Positions 1-11,619 of a stretch of 64,000 nucleotides of DNA are shown here, piece by piece (the first letter of the stretch is position 1; each line of letters opens with the position of its first letter). This stretch comes from Sipunculus nudus. Taxonomy: Eukaryota; Annelida; Sipuncula; Golfingiida; Sipunculidae. The notes under the pieces are model-generated. The model had not been told where the DNA came from. It searched no databases and saw only the letters and a program-made list of their open reading frames with translations. A program made the translations under genes and the position numbers. The stretch is from the NCBI GenBank assembly GCA_026874595.1, contig CM049314.1, positions 37,927,229-37,991,228 of the forward strand, read 5' to 3'.

Positions 1-236
1 CCTTTCCTACTGCTTGTTAGACTTAGGTATAACGTCTATTTGCATGCATTTCCGGCACACTTGTTCAATTGGGTCCTGTAGGATGTCCACCGCCCCCACG
101 CAACTGATTCTACATTTCTCTTTACATGCCTGTGTGTGTGTGTTTTTTTTACACTAACGTTTAATCCTCCCCCTCTCTCTCTGTGTCCCATACCTACAAA
201 AACTCTGACTGACACACTCGCGCACTCATTCACCCT

Positions 237-288
237 CTCACTCACTCACTCACTCACTCACTCACTCACTCACTCACTCACTCACTCA
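237..288. repeat. (CTCA)n microsatellite
   Basis: About 13 nearly perfect CTCA units. The corresponding position of copy 2 (8,876-9,242) holds a much longer, degenerate version mixed with GACT units. Confidence 0.95.
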
Positions 289-299
289 ATCTCTCACTT

Positions 300-1140
300 A
301 CTCACCCACTCACCGAACATTTTCCTTAAAAATAACATAGAGTTCTGCGTACATTTACTAACAATGATAGCCTGAGTAATTATCATGTTTTAAACACTTG
401 TTGAACCGAAAATGTAAGAGGAATATATTTCTGTTGTTAACATAAAATACTTATGGTGATAAAGTACTATACTCTTCATTTGAAAGCCAGTCCCCTATGA
501 TGTTACTCTCACTGACCCACAGGCCTATTTGTTATTCAGCGGACGTAGCCACTTGAATTCATCCTGGCATAATCTATCGATTTGAAATTAACCTGTCCTT
601 CAGGGAAAACTGAAAACCATGGTTATTTGTTAGTAACCTCTGTGTTACAACCAGAAAACAGTGCCACTGGACCCAGTGTCTCAAAGTCCAAATTTCCGCG
701 AATCTAAAAAAGAAAATAAATTAAATTTCCTATGTTTTTTTTTAGGTTAACAGGTGCCATTTAGAATACGTTACAACATACGTAACAATTTGTGTAGAAT
801 TTGATTCAAATGCTAAATGAAGATGCAAAGACACATATGTATTGATAAATTGATGTATTTACTTTTATTAAGGTTAATGGTTAGAGTGAAAGCAATAGAG
901 AGCCGTATTATGAGAGGATAATCCTTGAAGGTGATATAGATATGGAGAATGTATATCTCCGAATACTGGGTTCTAGCTTACTTATTTGCACTCTATCGGA
1001 ACTTCCCGTTTACGTGAATGTTCAAATAAATACCCAAAAAAGTTCAGATTATAATCCGTTTATCTAGCAGATGTGCATCATATAGACATCTTGCCCAAGA
1101 CCACAGACGGCATAGCATTACACAAACTATGCTGATACCC
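300..1140. repeat. Duplicated block present three times
   Basis: The sequence from TTTTCCTTAAAAATAACA through GATATAGATATGGAGAATG recurs at 9,245-9,890. Its distal part (AAGGTTAATGGT to the ATCTAGCAGAT region) recurs in more diverged form at about 18,120-18,470. I see no coding signal. Confidence 0.75.
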
Positions 1141-1494
1141 TGTTACTCTAAAAATGATCGGCGTCTATACTGCTTTTCGAAGAAAAAAAAATGTAGCCAT
1201 TCCTCACTGAAAGAGCGAAAACCAACACCAAATCAGGAAAAATAAATAAACTATTAAGGAACACCACGTGAATACTGTTTTTGTTTTCATTATACTGTCT
1301 GTCTTGTAGTACTGAATTCGCCCGCTAGATGTCGCTATCCATGGTTCTTGATTTCCACAAGACAAGCGTACAGATAGAAAAGACCGGATACTCTACTGAC
1401 TCACCTCTGAAACCATTCCGAAATGTAAACACATATACATACTAATACACTAAGTTAAACAAGAGCACAGAAAACGTGCATAATCCGTCTTATG

Positions 1495-1850
1495 TTTTGT
1501 GGCCTCTGACCTCCTTAAATATGCGTGAATTTGGCCGATCATTCAATTGATGTGAGAAACTATATTGGTTAATATTTTAACTGATTTTGATGAGAATTCA
1601 TGAAGATCTTTGGTAGGATATCACAGCGCCACTAAAATCTGGTGACCTCTGACCTTATTAAATATGCGTGGACTTTGCCCATAATCGACCACGGGCGATA
1701 TAATCAATTGGTAGGTAGTTATTGTGATTTTCGTGAAAATCCATCGAAGCCCTGGTAGGTTATCGCGGCGAAACTGAAAGTTAACAGACGGACGGACGGA
1801 CCATGGGAAAACCATAATACGTCCCGTCATAGACATGCGGGCATATTAAA
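1495..1850. repeat. Dispersed repeat with internal ~140-bp tandem pair
   Basis: Two head-to-tail units each begin GTGGCCTCTGACCTCC or a variant and contain TTAAATATGCGTG, followed by TTGATG/TTGGTAGG and a GGTAGGATATC-like end. The second unit runs into ACAGACGGACGGACGGACC and CATAATACGTCCCGTC. GGAC-repeat plus ATACGTCCC tails of this type are, from memory, common in molluscan dispersed repeats. Confidence 0.6.
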
Positions 1851-2059
1851 AACAGGACAGAGCAAACCACTATATGTTATTTGCTCAGTAGGCGAATCAA
1901 GATGGTAAAGATAGCGAGACTAATGTCAGGGTACCTATTATATTATGTGTGACATTCCTTAGACTCGCTTCAGTAGTTACGGTATACCAAGGAAGCATAT
2001 AAAGGGTCTTGTTTAACGTGTATTTATTTTGTTGCATTATGAAAGTTCCTCTAGCAGCT

Positions 2060-2290
2060 TTTCCATGTGCGCGTATATGCGTAAATGCGTGAAAAAATCA
2101 TATGATTTTGTATCTGGGGTGTGTCCATGTGTCCGTCAGCGCATATGCGTATGTGCGTATATGCGTGAAAATTGCCACAAGAACGATTTTCACGCATAGG
2201 GTCTGACGTCATTTCACCATCTTTTTGTGGAAAGCTTGCTTGATCGACTGTACAAACATATACGTCTGCCAGTTCACGCACATACACTGA
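2060..2290. repeat. TGCGTATATGCGTGAAAA short repeats
   Basis: The motif GCGTATATGCGTGAAAA or close variants occur near 2,069, 2,080 and 2,155, with an inverted TTTTCACGCATA near 2,189 and TTCACGCACATAC near 2,273. This looks like a small inverted-repeat element or minisatellite. It is not seen in copy 2. Confidence 0.6.
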
Positions 2291-2295
2291 AAACA

Positions 2296-2440
2296 TAGGG
2301 TTGTCAAAATCGACAACTTTAGGGTTGTCAAATGGGTGTACCTAAAACATCAATCAAGGTTGTCAAAATATCAATTTGACAACCCTCTAGGGTTATAAAA
2401 AGGGTTGTCAAATGTTTGTTGTGACAACCTATGGGTTGTT
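2296..2440. repeat. Short element built of GGGTTGTCAAA / GACAACCC repeats
   Basis: Direct GGGTTGTCAAA copies sit near 2,298, 2,323, 2,358 and 2,402. Inverted TTGACAACCC / GTGACAACC copies sit near 2,377 and 2,420. The whole segment could fold on itself. It resembles in design the GGGTTCT elements at 18.8 and 38.1 kb. Confidence 0.65.
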
Positions 2441-2502
2441 ATGGACCTGTCAGATACATCCGTATTTACTCTTTATCTTTCTCTCTTTCTCACTCTCTCT
2501 CA

Positions 2503-2503
2503 C

Positions 2504-2559
<56 letters not shown>
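2503..2559. repeat. (TA)n microsatellite
   Basis: Nearly uninterrupted TA dinucleotides preceded by CT-rich sequence. It creates spurious YIYIYI reading frames on both strands. Confidence 0.97.
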
Positions 2560-2562
<3 letters not shown>

Positions 2563-3424
2563 AATAATAATAACGACAGACATTTTTTAAGTAGAACGTA
2601 TATTTATTTAAACCAAGTGGTCGTGTAATTTGTGATCCGTGTTTTTTTCTGCAACAGTTTTACGACTGATTATTCCTTACAATGTGGACAGGGTTCTGTC
2701 TGAGTGTGTTTCAGTGTTCACATAAAGAGTAAATGTGTAGCTTAATTATATCGTCATTCACCTCGGCCTCCTCTCTAGCAAGTAGTTTACCACTCCAAAG
2801 TTCGGTTCACGGCTACCCGCGTGACGAGCATATAGCCCTTTCTTCATTTTCTGCTTCTGTACTTGAACAACAGACTTGCCCTGGCCCCTCCTTCTACTCG
2901 GGGTTACAAATCCGTAACGGAAATGTTTTCTCCAGAGTCAGAGTGTCTGAAAATACAAAATAAAAAGTAAAATTCCATGAAAAAAAAACACACATTTTAT
3001 ATGACAAAGTTGTGTGCAGGATTTTGTGAACATTGAATCACAGCTTATATGACTGAATATGTCATCCTGATAATTTTTATTTTAGATGTTACATCGGAGG
3101 TGTACTTTATATACTATTCATATTGGAGGGTGAGTTCCTGAGATTAAGGAGTCCTCCTCCCATTCATCTTCCAAAATGTGTGCCTTCAATATGGTAAAAT
3201 AAGGCAGCTCTCTACGTTTTCGTAATATAACATATTGGGGACGAACTACACTGTTATATAATCCGTACATAAATCCTTAACAAGAAGGAACCAGTAGAGT
3301 CAATTCTTCCCTCAAATTAAATACATTCCAAAAATTACCAACTTTTTAATTACATATTTCTTTCCAAATGTGTATTATCCTTTTATAACATTCAGTTACA
3401 ACGTTCACAACTTAAAACATCATG

Positions 3425-3470
3425 CAGTGACGGATCCAGGATTTTGCTATACGGAGGCACAAGGGTAAGA
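3425..3470 (+). mobile_element. hAT-like terminal inverted repeat fragment
   Basis: CAGTGACGGATCCAGGATTT matches the terminal sequence seen at 6.48, 14.89, 35.7, 39.77, 48.87 and 49.05 kb. CAG-initial ends with this GCGGATCCAGG core are, from memory, typical of non-autonomous hAT-type elements. No partner end is evident nearby. Confidence 0.45.
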
Positions 3471-3529
3471 TCAAAATTTAACATCATATGTCTCACCAAA
3501 TTATACAAGCCATGTGTTCACTCTCCCAT

Positions 3530-3959
3530 TGTCGGGATAACATGCATGAAACATCAGGCAAATACGGGCTCTCCCTTTACTAATTGAGGCCTCCCTCTCA
3601 ATGCCCATAAACTGTCGTAAGGTACCTGTCTTTAAGGCTGTCGAACTGAATATCCTTAATGAACAATTTACGACAGGGCAATACTTAAAAAATTGAATTA
3701 ATGAATACATATTAAAATTACCATATCAACTCAGACCTACAAAGTTTAAAACTAGTACAAGACAATACACTTTATCTAAAAGTAATCATCAACACTGTGG
3801 TGTTGACATAAGTGACGACAATAGATGTGATGAATTCCTTAAAGTCAAATGATCGTCAAACTACCTAGGTTTAATTTAGCTTTAAAATCTATAATAAAAA
3901 TAATTTTACCCACAGTGATGTATACATATTTAGAATCCTTAGAATATTCATTATTAGAT

Positions 3960-4018
<59 letters not shown>

Positions 4019-4535
4019 AGTGTGTAAGTTTTCAATTTGACGATTTTAAATTTGAAATGATTAAAAATTTTATTTTTATTTAATTCGATATATCTAAAAT
4101 TTGGCATAGGGTTGGTGTGTGAAAATAATATCATTTGAATCTACATACAAATATCTCCAGGCTTTTTTTTATTATATTTCTAGTCTTCTTTTCATATTGA
4201 ATTTAAATTAAAAAATTTGTTATACAAACAATACTTATTTTGTTAAAATAAATTATAGTTACTACATTATTTTGCTATATTATAGTATATATAATATTAT
4301 ATCCGCATGCTGGGCGGATCACAACTGAATAATCCTGTTCACTCTCTCATCAATAGGGATATGACAACCAAAACCACTGACCGCAGAGGTCATGAATCAT
4401 GGTCCTATGAGGTTTATTTTTAGATTTTCCATTTAAGTTCCCATGAGAAAACACTGATATTGCATTTCTTGTTTAAAATGGAATATATATTAGGATTTGT
4501 CTTCTTAGTTGTTGTGCAGACGTATTTTCCATTTA
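3530..4535. repeat. Duplicated block, copy 1
   Basis: Aligns by eye with 10,160-11,075, from CATGAAACATCAGGCAAATA to AGTTGTTGTGCAGAC. This copy carries an extra (AT)n insertion at 3,963-4,014. Both copies would encode peptides starting like MYSLIQFFKYCPVVNC on the minus strand, but frames diverge quickly, so coding is not supported. Confidence 0.8.
3963..4014. repeat. (AT)n microsatellite
   Basis: Pure AT dinucleotides, absent from the equivalent place near 10,600 in the duplicate. The tract therefore expanded or inserted after duplication. Confidence 0.97.
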
Positions 4536-5035
4536 ATGAATTATTGTTATGCCACAACAAGGGGTTTAATTTGGAAGGTCTATTACAATTATTTATAATG
4601 TTTCTAATAGTAGCAGGGATATGAAATTAAGTCCTAATTTATGTTGCCACAGAAGTATGAATAAAAAGCCCTTCACTCTAAACTTAACGATCCTAAAAGC
4701 ACAAAGAAAAATTCAGTTCCACATTTGTCGTATTTTAATATTTTCACGTATGAAGACTTTAATTTCTGAAGATTATGCTCTCTATAGGGTTTAAGGCATT
4801 TGAAAGGGTTATTGAGGTTTTTTAACTATGAATTTCTCGGTATCCAGTATAATATTAATGCTACGAAATTATGGTTATAATAGTGTTACCTTTAAAACAA
4901 AGATCGGTTATATAAATAATGCCCATAGATATTGAAACCCATGTATCCCCTTCAAACTCGACATTGGTTTCGCACGCGTATACAAATCACGGTAAACTGC
5001 CTCTGTCAAGACAGAATAATTTATACACTTACGCA

Positions 5036-5037
<2 letters not shown>

Positions 5038-5089
<52 letters not shown>
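5038..5089. repeat. (TA)n microsatellite
   Basis: Pure TA dinucleotides between TACGCAGTC and GGAAAATCCG. Confidence 0.97.
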
Positions 5090-5091
<2 letters not shown>

Positions 5092-5190
5092 AAAATCCGA
5101 AGGAAATTCCTTGCGAATATGAAGCTCATATAATACCGTGTATGCGAATGCTCCAGCGGTCTCGTGCAAATGATTCGGGGAAATAGTAAT

Positions 5191-5300
5191 CTATATATAT
5201 ATATATATATAAGAGTGGTGTGTGGCATAACGTCCAAATGCTGTTGTCTTTAAACCATTCAATTTGTATCGACGTGGCAGTTTATACACATTTTTCGCAA
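5191..5300 (+). promoter_or_regulatory. Degenerate copy of the TATA module
   Basis: TATATAAG at 5,206-5,213 is followed by AGTGGTGTGTGGCATAACG. The same arrangement is at 13,373-13,480 and, better preserved, at 17.75, 22.18, 28.42 and 30.53 kb. Here the TATA box merges with a short AT tract and the ATG that follows in other copies is lost, so this copy is probably inactive. Confidence 0.35.
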
Positions 5301-5878
5301 TCCATGTTACTGAAATTATTTTCCTTTTTTACTATTTTTTTTCTTTGCTAAATTTATGCAAAATTTGCTACTATTCTATTCAAGCAGAAAGTGCTTCTGT
5401 CCATTACGGGGCTCTGTAAATTCGTGTAATTTGTAGGTAACACATATCCATGGAATGAAATATCCAGGGCAGATGAAAAATCGATTAAATTTGGTGTTTA
5501 TCCAGCACATGATCCGGACCCACGAAAATCATCATAGAATATTCACATAAGTACAGTAAATATTCTCGAATGAACCATTTAACATGGAATTAAATCTTAT
5601 AGTACTAATGTTATATCATAGAACTGAAATTATATAATATTATTCCATATTATTAATTATATTTTGATGTATACTATGACCCTTTAGAGTACATAAAAAG
5701 TTTATTAAAATAAATCAATAATTATATCATACATCATTATACAACTCTTTCTAGTTTAAATGTGAAGACGTTAATTAATCTGTAATTTGACTTAAGAGTC
5801 CTTCCCATCGTAAAAAAAAAATATCCAAAATGTTTGCATTACATCCACATTATTATAGACTCCATAATTACTGATTTC

Positions 5879-5881
<3 letters not shown>

Positions 5882-5933
<52 letters not shown>
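5882..5933. repeat. (AT)n microsatellite
   Basis: Pure AT dinucleotides. The duplicate at about 14,230 has no such tract, so it is copy-specific. Confidence 0.97.
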
Positions 5934-5937
<4 letters not shown>

Positions 5938-6029
5938 CAGTTAAAACACGGTACATTAAAGGCAGAAAAACGGACAAAATTTGCAAATTATCCCTGAGGG
6001 CAGACAGGATAATATGTCATCCTGACCGC

Positions 6030-6186
6030 AGTTATATGAACCATGATCCAACAATTCTTAGAAACAACACCTAAGGGATTTCCCCTTATCTCGGAGCTTT
6101 ACGACTAAGCGGTCAAGGTCATACCTATGTCTCACCTGCGGTTACCACACGGATTTCCCGTAGTCATCTGAGTTGTTTAGAGGCAA
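6030..6186 (+). mobile_element. SINE-like dispersed repeat
   Basis: Contains GGAGCTTTACGACTAAGCGG then TCAAGGTCATACCTATGTC and GTTACCACACGGATTTCCCG. The same element is at 14,360-14,605 and in inverse orientation at 60,466-60,690. The stretch TAAGCGGTCAAGG resembles a pol III A box, but no convincing B box follows. The SINE label is therefore an inference. Confidence 0.5.
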
Positions 6187-6370
6187 GGTTTTCGTCAGTG
6201 TAAGTAACCTTAAATGCATAATATACAAAATGGTCAGTTTTAAAAAGGTATTAATTGTGAAGACTTATAGATATAATGATAATACCGATGATCCAATAAC
6301 TGATATCCAGGTATACTTAATTTTTAATGGTCGTGTACCATCCGATGGTACCATCTGGTGGATGGATAAT

Positions 6371-6372
6371 CT

Positions 6373-6426
<54 letters not shown>
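6371..6426. repeat. (GT)n(GA)n compound microsatellite
   Basis: About 13 GT units followed directly by about 14 GA units. A shorter version lies at the equivalent site of copy 2 (14,811-14,845). Confidence 0.97.
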
Positions 6427-6429
<3 letters not shown>

Positions 6430-6483
6430 AATAAACAAAAAAGAGAGACTCAGAGATAACGTTGAGGTTTGATGAGACGTCAG

Positions 6484-6700
6484 AGGCGGATCTAGGAATA
6501 AGAGATAGGAAGGGGCGAACCAAGGAGGACTAATGACTAATGACAAAACCTAAAAACAGTCACCAGGTCCGGGAAAGGAGAGGGGTGGGGACAATGCTGC
6601 AAAAATTGGTCTGAAACCCATCAGGGACCTCAATACAAGGGGGGATGAGGCGTATATATCCCTCCATTTTTTGTCAAGGGGGGATGGTCAATGTAATATA
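6484..6700 (+). mobile_element. hAT-like transposon fragment
   Basis: Begins with CAGAGGCGGATCTAGGA and continues with GGACTAATGAC, CAGGTCCGGGAAAGG, AATTGGTCTGAAACC and a GGGGGGATG tract. The same internal words occur in the paralogous fragment at 14,893-15,110 and, inverted, in the element ending near 39,772. No transposase frame is present. Confidence 0.55.
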
Positions 6701-6999
6701 TATAGCAAATGAAATATATTATTAAACAGAAACATACACTTTGGTTCCATTAATGAGTTTACTGTGAAATATTAAAACAAAATCTGGTTTAGAATTAACT
6801 AATACTGGAAACATAATACCTTATTTATTTTTAAATGTGAGTAGGTATATATATTTGAAGTGTGACATACAGAAGCTAAAAAAAATAAATATATATATAG
6901 TAATATATAGTAATATGTGTGTGTGTGCGAAGATAAATTGACGCCACCCTAAACCCTTATAAACCTTTCGGCGGCTGAAAAGGGGGGGGGGGGGAGGGG

Positions 7000-7990
7000 G
7001 CGGCAAAAGGTCACAGGAGAAAAGGTCACAGAAAAGAAGGGTCACAGGAAATGTCACTAGAAAAAAGTTACACGGAAAAATTCACAAGGAAAAATGTCTC
7101 AGGAAAAAAGTTACAGAAACAGGATAAAATCACGGGATAAAATCGGCGTGAGAAAGGTCACAAGAAAAAATGTCACAGGAAAAAATATCACGGAAAAAAG
7201 GTCACAGGAAAAACTTCACAGAAAAAAAAGTCACAGGAAAAAGGTCAAAAGAAAAAAGTAATATGAAATAATCTTCTGGAGAAAGGTCACAAGAAAAAAG
7301 GTCACAGGAAATAAAGGTTACAAGAAAAAAAGGTCACAGGAAAATAAAGTCATAGGGAAAAAAGGTCACAGGAAAAATGTTACAGGACAAAAGATACATG
7401 ATAAAATCGCCGTGAGAAAGGTAACAAGAAAAAAGGACACAGGAAAAAAAAGTCAGAGGAAAAAAAATCCCAGGAATAAAAGGTCACCGGAAAAAAAACG
7501 GTCACAGCAAAAAAGGTAACAGGAAAAATGTCACAGAAAAAAGTCTAAGAAAAAAAATAGATCATTGGAAAAATTTCACAGAAAAAGTTAAAGAGACGAG
7601 TCACAAGAAAAAAGTTATATGAAAAAAGAATAGGCGATAGAAAGGTCACAAGAAAAAAAGGTGACAGGAAAAAAAGTCGCAGGAAAAAAAAATTCTGAGG
7701 AAAATGGTCACAGATAAAATTTCACAGAAAAAAGTCAAAAAAGTTCATATGAGAAAAGTTATATGAAAAAATTGCCGGTAGAAAGGTCAAAGAAAAGGTC
7801 ACAGGAAAAAGTCACAGGAAAAAGTCACATAACAAAGTAACAGAAAAAAGTATCAGAAAAAGTTCATGGAAAAAAGCCACAAAATAAAAAAGTCACAGGA
7901 AAAAGTCACAGGGAAAAAAAGGCCACAGGAGAGAAAAGGTCACATGGAAAAAGTCACTTGGAAAAAAGTTACAGGAAACATCTGAGGAAG
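7000..7990. repeat. Degenerate GGTCACAGGAAAAA minisatellite, ~1 kb
   Basis: Roughly 60 imperfect 13-17-bp units of the form (A)GGTCACAGGAAAAAA run head to tail. Variants include GTTACAGG, GTCATAGG and GGTCACAAG. The purine strand is the plus strand throughout. The minus strand reads as repeated VTFF-like peptides, which is an artefact of the unit length. The copy-2 array (15,505-15,825) is about one third as long. Confidence 0.9.
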
Positions 7991-8019
7991 AAAAATCCCA
8001 GAAAAAAAGTCACCGGAAA

Positions 8020-8065
8020 AATGAGAGAGAGAAGGAAAGAGAGAGAGAAAGAGAGAGAGAGAAAG
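8020..8065. repeat. (GA)n microsatellite with AAAG interruptions
   Basis: GA-rich tract at the right edge of the GGTCACAGGAAAAA array. A purer (GA)n is at the same relative place in copy 2 (15,827-15,867). Confidence 0.9.
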
Positions 8066-8084
8066 GATTAGAACATCAGGCTCA

Positions 8085-8665
8085 CTATGGTCATTTAAGA
8101 AGACCAGGAAATGGCATTTTGAAACAATATTACAATATAACTGATACAAGTATTAGCCAATATCTTACCTTCTTTTACAAATCCTTAATAACACCCATGG
8201 TCTTAAGCAGGTAGGGGATATCTATTCGGGCCGAGATTGTCCATTCCCCGGACATACACCAACACGCGGGCACTCGAGGTATGACACGCCATTAATAACG
8301 CTATTTATGGGGAGAACGGGCAAAAGAAAAAGGTATATAATAATTTACAATAATACGTGTGTTATCTCACACTATAAGGTCATTTTCGCTGAATACGAAA
8401 TTTCCATATCAAAACCAAGAACTTGCTATCTGCAGTTCCCCATTTCGTATACGATGTTACGATTCTGTGTGTGAGTAAACACCGTCCATATGTGTCGGTA
8501 TATCATTACAAGACTGTGCTACTAGGGGTAAGTTTTGTGTATGATCGACAACTCCCATTCAAGGAAAATAAACATTAAAGAAAAAAAGCATAAGGGAAAC
8601 ATTTGAAGCATGAAACATCTTGATTTGTAAAGTTGCGTAGTACGGTCACCAGGTGCCGTGGGCAC
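8085..8665. repeat. Right-hand block of the 8-kb unit
   Basis: Contains AGAAGACCA, ATTTTGAAACAATATTA, ACACACCAACACGC and GTTACGATTCTGTGTGTGAG. It aligns with 15,890-16,625. Parts recur near 20,765-20,920 (CACATTGACCG) and 23,260-23,400, which links the 8-kb duplication to the shorter units downstream. Confidence 0.7.
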
Positions 8666-8875
8666 TATGTTTATGTTTTGGGCCAATGATTGCGCGGGTG
8701 CACCTTATTTGAACTTCTTTACAGGTTAAGCGAACGGTTTAAGCACGAAATATCTGCAGATATCATAATATTCTAAGGAAAAAAACACAATAGTTTATGT
8801 ATATTGAACATACTTGATACGTGAATAGTTCCCTTTAATATGAACCAGCCCCTATCTCCGTCAGAGAAGGCTATA

Positions 8876-9242
8876 CCACCCACCCACCCATCCACTCACT
8901 CACTCATTCACTTACTCACTCCCTGACTCACTCACTGACTCATTCACTTCCTCATTCACCGACTCACTCATTCACTGACTCACTCACTTACTCACTCACT
9001 CACTCATTCACTCACTCATTCATTTACTCACTGACTGACTCACTCACTGTCTCACTCACTCACTCACTCACTGACTCACTTACTCACTCACCGACTCACT
9101 CACTTACTCACTGACTGACTCACTTTCTGTCTCACTGACTCACTCACTTACTCACTGACTGACTGACTGACTGACTCACTCACGTACTCACTCCCTTACT
9201 CACTCATTGACTGACTGACTCACTCACTCTCTCACTTACCCA
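8876..9242. repeat. (CACT/GACT)n tetranucleotide array
   Basis: About 90 units of ACTC mixed with GACT, CATT and TTACT variants. The mixture suggests an older array than the pure one at 237-288. Confidence 0.95.
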
Positions 9243-10159
9243 CTCATCGAAAATTTTCCTTAAAAATAACAGAGTTCTGCGTACATTTAATAACAATGAT
9301 CGCCTATGTGAAGATCATGTTTTAAACACTTGTTGAACCGAAAATGCTAGAGGAATATATTCCTGTTGTTAACATAAAATACTTATATGGTGATGAAGTA
9401 CTATATACTTTTCATTTGAAAGCCGATCCCCTATGATGTTACTCTCACTGACCCACAGGCCTATTTGTTATTCAGCGAACGTAGCCACTTGAATTCATCC
9501 TGTCAGCATCTATCGATTCGGAATTAACCTGTCCATCATGGAAAACTGAAAACCATGGTTAGATGTAAGAAACCTCTGTGTTATAACCAGAAAACAGTCC
9601 CACTGGACCCAGTGTCTCAAAGTCTTGATTTCCCAGAATCTAGAAAGCAAAAAAATAAAATTTCCTATATTTTTTTAAGCTTAACAGGTGCGATTTTGAA
9701 TACGTTACATTATTCGTAACAATTTGTGAAGAATTTGATACGAATACAATATGAAGATCCAAAGATGCACATATTTTGGTAAATTGATCTACATGTTTTG
9801 ATTAAGGTCGTTAATTAGAATGAAAGCAAAGGAGAGCCTATTATGAGAGGATATATCCTTAAAGGTGATATAGATATGGAGAATGCATATATATATATAT
9901 ATATTTATTAGGCGGATTTTGACGTACGAAAACAATGGGGTTTGTCGGCCAAATAAGGGTAATTCCTTGACATGTAATGTATTCTGGTGTATACAAAAAA
10001 ATGTATTTTTTTACATGACAATGAATCTCCCGGACTTCTTTTGCGTGAAAGGGTTAAACCAGTGTCAGAAATCGTGTCGTATCATGTTACTATATTTTGG
10101 TACTTCTAAATCGAAATAATATGGACCTGGCTTTAATAGCTATACTAGGTTTCATGATC

Positions 10160-11075
10160 GCTCGGGGTAATATGCATGAAACATCAGGCAAATATAGGGT
10201 CTCCCTTTACTAATTGAGGCCTTCCTCTCAAAGCCCATAAACTGTCGTATGGTAAGCACCTGTTTTAAGACTGACAAACTGAATATTCTTAATAAACAAT
10301 TTACGACAGGACAATACTTAAAATATCGAATTAATGAATGCAAATCAAACTTACCATATCAACTCAGACCTACACAGTTTAAAACTAGTACAGTACGATA
10401 TAATTTATCTAATAGTGTATCCATTATAAATTTGGTTTTGACATAAGTGGTGACAGTAGATGTGATGAATTGCTTAAGGTCTAATCATCGTCCAACTACC
10501 TTGGTTTAATTTAGCTTTATAATCTATATTAAAAATCATTTTACCCACAGTGATGTTTACATATTTAGAATCCCTAGAATATTCTCTATCAGCTGAGATA
10601 TAAATAAAGGGTACTTAAGTTTTTGCTTAGACAATTTAAACTTGAAATGGTTTAAATTTTTTTTTAACTCGATATATCTCAAATTTGGCATAGGGTAGGT
10701 GTGTGAAAATAGTTTCATTTGAAACTACATACAAATATCTACAGGCGTTTTTTTATTATATATATCTATAGTTTTTTCATATTGAAATTAAAATAAAATT
10801 GTGTAATACAAACAATACTGATTTTGTTTAAATGGCGTATAATTACTACATGATTCATTATTCGTCATGCTGGTCGGATCACCACTGAATAATCCTGACC
10901 ACTCTCTCATATGACAACCAAAACCACTGACCGCAAAGGTCATGAATCAAGTTCCTATGAATTGTTTTTTTTATTTCCTTTTTGAGTTCCCATGATAACA
11001 CTGATGTTGCATTTCTTGTTAATAAATGGAACGTATATTAGAATATGTCTTCTCAGTTGTTGTGCAGACAATTTT
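10160..11075. repeat. Duplicated block, copy 2
   Basis: Partner of 3,530-4,535. Shared words include CATAAACTGTCGTA, ACAATTTACGACAGG and CTGACCGCA-AGGTCATGAA. Reading frames are not maintained between the copies. Confidence 0.8.
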
Positions 11076-11095
11076 TTTCTCAAATTAATTAATTT

Positions 11096-11149
<54 letters not shown>

Positions 11150-11153
11150 TATA
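11096..11153. repeat. (AT)n microsatellite
   Basis: AT dinucleotides with a single TG interruption. Confidence 0.95.
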
Positions 11154-11254
11154 ACATTCATACCTTAGATCGTAACGCCCCAAAGGACAGAACGGCATGC
11201 GAGTTTTGTAACATAATACAGGTATATATATATGTGTTTTTATACAATACAAAA

Positions 11255-11453
11255 CTTGTAAATGAAAGCGTGTTCTTCATATTTGTGCTGATACAGCACT
11301 TAATTAATACGTGAATGACCTACATGCATGTACTATAGAACATACAAATGAAGTTTTTTTTTTTTCCGAGAGAGATCGAGCACACAACTTGACTGACTAT
11401 AATAATACAGAAATTGAAGTCCTAAACCCGGGCTCACGGAAATAGTAGTATAA

Positions 11454-11456
<3 letters not shown>
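11255..11456 (+). promoter_or_regulatory. TATA module copy (upstream half, interrupted)
   Basis: GCTGATACAGCACTT, GTGAATGACCTACATG, GAGAGATCGAGCACACA, TTGACTGACTATAATAAT and GGGCTCACGGAAATAGTAG match in order the upstream half of the module at 17,580-17,756. Just where the TATA box is expected, TATAAATATAATATAT runs into a 60-bp AT microsatellite. The core promoter is thus disrupted in this copy. Confidence 0.45.
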
Positions 11457-11506
<50 letters not shown>

Positions 11507-11518
11507 ATATATATATAT
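11457..11518. repeat. (AT)n microsatellite interrupting the TATA module
   Basis: AT dinucleotides with one TTTA interruption. It lies exactly at the TATA position of the module. Confidence 0.95.
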
Positions 11519-11612
11519 GTTGGAGCCCGTTTGCGGATCTGGCCCATCTGCAGATGGGCTTGGTCTATTTGAGGATCCGTTATTAGGCTGGATTTGATAT
11601 CATGCACTTTCT
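11519..11612. repeat. Palindrome-bearing dispersed repeat, copy A
   Basis: Contains GCCCATCTGCAGATGGGC, a perfect 18-bp palindrome, then ATCCGTTATTAGGCTGGATT and TATCATGCACTTTCTGCAC. The same words in a different order and orientation occur at 13,298-13,372, so the two copies are rearranged relatives. Confidence 0.65.
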
Positions 11613-11619
11613 GCACTAG

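Larger units (their letters stand above)
237..8665. repeat. Copy 1 of ~8-kb direct segmental duplication
   Basis: Reading both copies side by side shows the same order of blocks here and at 8,885-16,625: the (CTCA)n start, the TTTTCCTTAAAAATAACA block, the block beginning CATGAAACATCAGGCAAATA, a TATATA-GAGTGGTGTG stretch, the SINE-like block, the GT/GA microsatellite, the hAT-like fragment, the GGTCACAGGAAAAA minisatellite and a tail containing TACGATTCTGTGTGTGAG. The offset drifts between about 6.6 and 8.9 kb because of insertions, notably AT tracts and the longer minisatellite in this copy. No reading frame is conserved between the copies, so the unit looks non-coding or decayed. Confidence 0.85.

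Noticed and set aside
4908-5237. 109-codon minus-strand frame and others rich in YIYIYI
   Set aside because: Translated (AT)n microsatellite.
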